From NCBI GenBank assembly GCA_019925795.1, contig CM034300.1, positions 71,651,021 to 71,715,020 on the forward strand: DNA of 64,000 nucleotides, read 5' to 3'. Within the stretch, counting starts at the first letter, position 1, and every line of letters starts with the position of its first letter. The notes beneath the pieces were generated by a model. That model worked only from the letters and a program-made list of their open reading frames with translations, was not told where the DNA came from and made no database searches. This stretch comes from Dendrobium chrysotoxum. Its lineage: Eukaryota > Streptophyta > Magnoliopsida > Asparagales > Orchidaceae. The translations under genes and the position numbers were made by a program. Below are positions 59,837-64,000 of the stretch, one piece after another.

Positions 59837-61561
59837 TGTTGACCTTGATTTTCACTCAGGAGCCCTCCACTGGGTTCAGTGGGTCAAGCCTGACCCATTG
59901 GGCCTAGACCCATGCCCTGGGTTGACCTGGTTGACTAGGTCAACTCAGGTAGACCCAAATTGACCCAGATCCTTTCTGATTTGATTTTAAATCATTTCCA
60001 CTGCTCCTTAGACTCATATCTCTTTTCCTTTGGACTCAGTGGGTCAGACCCAACCCACTAGGCCCTGACCCATGTTTTGGGTCAACCTAGTTGACCCAGT
60101 AGGCCTTAATGGGTCTAAATCAAATCAAACCCAATTCAAACACCTTTCAAAGGTTCCCTTGGCTCTACCCCCTACCTCCTTTGACCCAATTGACTAGGTT
60201 GACCAAGTCAAGCAACCCAAGTCTCATAAGGTCATCTTGACCTATTTAAGGTCAAATTAAGCCTCTTTAATGGATTAAAACCTTTCATAATGGTCTCTAA
60301 ACCCAAACCACGTCCAATTCAATTTGGTTTCCCTCCTATTAGACCCTAGAATAGATCCTAGCCACTGATCATGGCCACAGGGTTATAAGTAGGAGTTTTA
60401 GGGTTTCTTGAAGGGATCTTTTTTTATTTTCTCTCTCTCGAAGCCTCCAAAACTTGTGAGATTTCATGTGAGAGCTCCCACAAGATCCCTCTACCTTTTC
60501 CAAGCAAAACTCAACCGGTCAAGGCTGCCGCCGACGAAGTCTCTGTCAACCCGAGACCACAAAACTTCCAAGTCATTTTCTCATTTATAGAAGGTGTATC
60601 AGAGCTCGACATCAACTAGAAAAATATTTGTGGATAATCTACAAGTTCATAGAGTCTTTATATATCCAAATCCATCCATAAACCAAGGTGAAAAGCTCAA
60701 CCATAGTTTAGGACACTCTGGTTTAAATAGCATTTTGAAAAGCGCATTCTAAGTTGAGATATCTATACCAGATGAATGCTCTTCATCCCTGTTAGCTATG
60801 TTTAAAATCTCATTGAGTTTCGTCGTGTGGATCGAGAGAACGAAACAATTATTGCTTCAGGCTCTCGGTTCGGCCGCAGGCACATGCAGGGCCGATTTTG
60901 GACCGTTGAAACCGCGAACAACAGTCCAGTTCTCGCCGGATCATCCCTTGGCTCTGCCTTACGGTCCGCTTCTCTGCTGGATCAGATCGTTCGACTCAAT
61001 CAGAGCTGTCCGATCGAAACAGCGGAGGATCGGACGGCTCCTGTGTTCTGCCGACGTGGTTAAGTTGTCTGGCATGGGTTTCAGCGCCATGACAATCATT
61101 GCCAATGATTGCGTGGCGGTGCAATCATTATCAATGATTGCTAAAACTGCGTCTGCGGTTTACCTTGGCCAATCCGAGCCCGACAGCTGTCCCGCGCTGC
61201 AGTCGTCGCCGCCTTTTCCTATTTTTTGATTTAATTTAATTATAATAATTATTTCAAAGCTTTTTTGTAATTAGTTTTATATAAATAATTAGTTTTAAAT
61301 AATTCTAAATAAAAAAAGATAATATTTATTTTAAAAAAGGTTAATTATTATTTATATTATTATCATTATTATTATTTAATTAATAAGATTATTATAATAT
61401 TATTATTTTTAGTAAATTATTATTATTATTTTAAGGTATTATTATTATTATTATTATTATTATCTTATTATTTTAAATTATTAATATTATTAATTTTAAA
61501 ATTTTTATTATTACTTTTATTTTATTACTTTTATTATTATCATTATTACTTTAAATTATTA

Positions 61562-61622
<61 letters not shown>

Positions 61623-64000
61623 TTTAAGTCATTATTAATTATTATTTTAATTATTATTAATCATTATTATCATTATCTTATTATTATTATTATTATTATT
61701 ATTACTTTAAAAAACTATTTAAAACTATTCTTTAATACTTATATTATTATTATTATTATTATTATGTTATTATTATTATTATTATATTATTATTATTATT
61801 TATTATTATTTATTTATTTTAAAATCTAAAAAGTTTTAATAATTAATTTATCTTAATTTAATAATTATTTTAACACATTAATTATTTTAAAAATTATTTT
61901 AAAATCCCCTTTAATTATTTTAAACTTCAAAAAATCATAACTTACTCGTTTTAAATCAGATTTTGACGCACAATACCTTATTCTTTTCAGAAAATTATGA
62001 ACTTTAATTTGAAATTATTTTCAAGATCCAAATATATCTTTTTTGATTATTTCTATATTACCTAATTACTTAATTATTTAATTATTATTTAATTATTTTA
62101 AAACTAAAAATTTTATTTTTAAAATACAAAATATTTTGGAACCGCGCTGTGGGTGGCCAATGGATCTCTCATGCCTATGCATTGAACTATTTTTAATTAC
62201 CTTACTTTTAAAGTTACATAATTACATATATTGATATTTATATATTTTAAAATTATTTTAAAAATTAAATATTATTTAAATCCTCCACTTTTTGGAGATC
62301 AACCGCTTAAAATTTTGAACATAGGTTAAGTATATGAACAACATTCATGTGGGAAGGATTAGTGGATGATTGAGTCTCAATCATTCACTAATCACTTCAT
62401 TAACCCCATTTTACTTAGTGTTTCGTAGTCCTTGCATGTGTAGGATGCACAAACACCTAGCCTAGGCTCTCCTAGATCTAAGGACATGGCATGCTCTTAT
62501 TTGTACTGCATTCCCTTATGTTATTCCAAGGGTTAGTCTTAAATGCTTGATTCAAACCTATGCAACGAAGTGACACCCTAAGGATAATAATTAAGGACTC
62601 GTCTAGCATAGTTAGAGAAATTCTAGGGGTAAAGACATACCTCTAAATGACTTAAAATTTGAAACACTTAAACTTAGTGACATCTTAACCCCCCCTAGAA
62701 TTTTCTAGGATTTTATAGAGTCCTTTAAACCCTTTAAATAATAAACCCTAATTTCCCCCTTAACTAGGACCCCATAACTTTAGAAAATTTTAATAAATTC
62801 ATTTTAAATCAAAAAATTATCTATAATATATCAAACTCTCCAAAATTCAGTATTTAAACCAAGAAAATTTTAATAAATTTAGATTGAAGTCCAATAATCC
62901 TCATAGGCCAGATTGTCTGAACTTTAATTTAATTTTGATTAAAAATTACCTTTTAATTAAATTAAATTATTAAAAATTATTAAAAATTTCAAATTTTTTT
63001 CAAACATTTAGGAACACTTATTTAGGTCATTCCTGACCTTTGGGGGTGATTCCAAGAAGTTTGGAATTATTTTGGATCAAAACTCCTAAAATAGGCTCTA
63101 ATTAAGTAATTCTAATAATTCATTAATGACCCCAAACTTCTAAAATTCATAACTAATTCTAGAAAATTTTAAATTGGGAAAACTCAAAGGCATTCAACTC
63201 ATGGTAAAATCTAGTATTTATTAAAAATATTAGGATTCCAGAAACAAACTTAAATAAAAAAGTCAACAATCCGGTCAAACTTAAGTCAAAATGAGGCCAA
63301 AACTTCGAAAATTCATAGCTTAATGTAGAAGAATCCAAATTGATCATACTTATAGTCTAACTGATCGAGTTAAGGTCTATTATTTTATAAAAAAACTAAA
63401 TATTCACAAACCACCTTTAATTAAAAAGTTAGCTTTGGACCCCTTGATTTAGCGGATAGGGTGACCCCGGACCTTCTAAAAACTCATTAACTCAACTTAA
63501 AATTCATAAAACATTACCCTAAGCTTCAAGTTAATACCTTAACCCGATAATAAATCAATTAATGTCATACCTCTTAATTTCTAACCAACTAAATTAACTT
63601 AATCTACCCCGGTTGCTACTGGGTAACCTAGGCCTACGAGGCTATTAACTTAGCCCCAAGGAAGGTGAAATAAACTTCATGGCCTCGGTGTAAAACAAAG
63701 GTAGTAATCACCTAACCATTAAAACATACATAATTTAATCTTTAATATATTTAACACTTAAACTTAAACCTAAACCTCTCCCTCAGACCTTCAACAAACT
63801 TGAACACTAAATAACTCCAACTAACTACCCAGCTTAGGATCTATCTCAGCTACACAGCCTTTTACACACACTTAGATGATTTGCTAGGGCACCACTTCTA
63901 GCATTAGGTTAGGCCAGTGTTCACTTTACTGTTGTGTGCCGAGTTGTTCGGGTTTTGATTGCATGTTGTGATTGAAATATTGCTGATGTATTTATTTACT
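59837..64000 (+). mobile_element. Probable long LTR starting here and continuing past the window
   Basis: At 59837 exon homology breaks and the next bases are TGTTGACC, the same first 8 bp as the long LTR at 47288. The 5 bp before it (CTCCT) would be the target duplication; the expected resumption of exon sequence is not found up to 64000, so the insertion must be longer than 4.1 kb. Inside are GGGTCA/TTGACC-rich sequence (59850-60250), a GC-rich part (60830-61220) and a long TTA-rich tract, a layout reminiscent of the other LTRs, but I cannot align it to them. An open frame at 60798-61229 has no recognised domain. Confidence 0.5.
61345..61815. repeat. (TTA)n-rich tract
   Basis: Long interrupted runs of TTA/ATT, the longest near 61561-61620, within generally AT-rich DNA from 61230 to 62120. 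Confidence 0.92.

Noticed and set aside
60798..61229. 143-codon plus-strand open frame in GC-rich DNA
   Set aside because: No known domain; sits in a probable LTR, and length alone is not convincing in a GC-rich patch.

Overview
This window is plant nuclear DNA: AT-rich, intron-containing, and mostly transposable elements. The plant-type content includes RRP6-like and ankyrin/PGG genes, a Cassandra-type TRIM, Tat/Ogre-type Ty3-gypsy elements, plant L1 LINEs and Tourist/hAT MITEs. It points to an angiosperm; I cannot name the species. Only two cellular genes are well supported. I see no tRNA, rRNA or CRISPR locus.

Layout. 1-9158: the 3' half of an exosome RRP6-like exoribonuclease gene (+ strand, five exons, HRDC domain). 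A 6.7-kb intron holds a gag-only LTR retrotransposon (2502-5430), a Cassandra-like TRIM with 5S-rRNA-like LTRs (5911-6562) and a MITE. 9159-18248: MITEs, a 3.5-kb solo LTR with a perfect 5-bp target-site duplication (10299-13836) and a decayed L1 LINE (about 14760-17195). 18249-38836: one 20.6-kb insertion of a Tat/Ogre-like Ty3-gypsy element, bounded by the perfect duplication TAGGT. It is a tandem array: short LTR, internal unit 1, short LTR, internal unit 2, full 5.2-kb LTR, all in minus orientation. Both units carry the same deletion, running from RNase H into the 3' LTR.

39021-46375: an hAT-type MITE, then an apparently intact eight-exon ankyrin-repeat/PGG membrane protein gene (minus strand, about 752 aa) and its upstream region. 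46376-54710: a second L1 LINE, split by a 6.2-kb solo LTR (47288-53528) that itself contains a terminal-inverted-repeat DNA element, giving a three-level nest. 56725-57029: a 305-bp element with perfect 19-bp inverted termini around an 11-bp minisatellite. 57277-59836: duplicated segments carrying two further copies of the last ankyrin/PGG exon. From 59837 to the window edge a probable fourth long LTR begins inside the third exon copy.

The two genes are unrelated in function: nuclear 3'-to-5' RNA decay versus a membrane ankyrin protein of the ITN1/ACD6 type. What joins the window is insertion history. Recent LTR insertions landed in LINEs and gene duplicates, LTR recombination produced solo LTRs and one tandem array, and MITEs settled in the introns of both genes.
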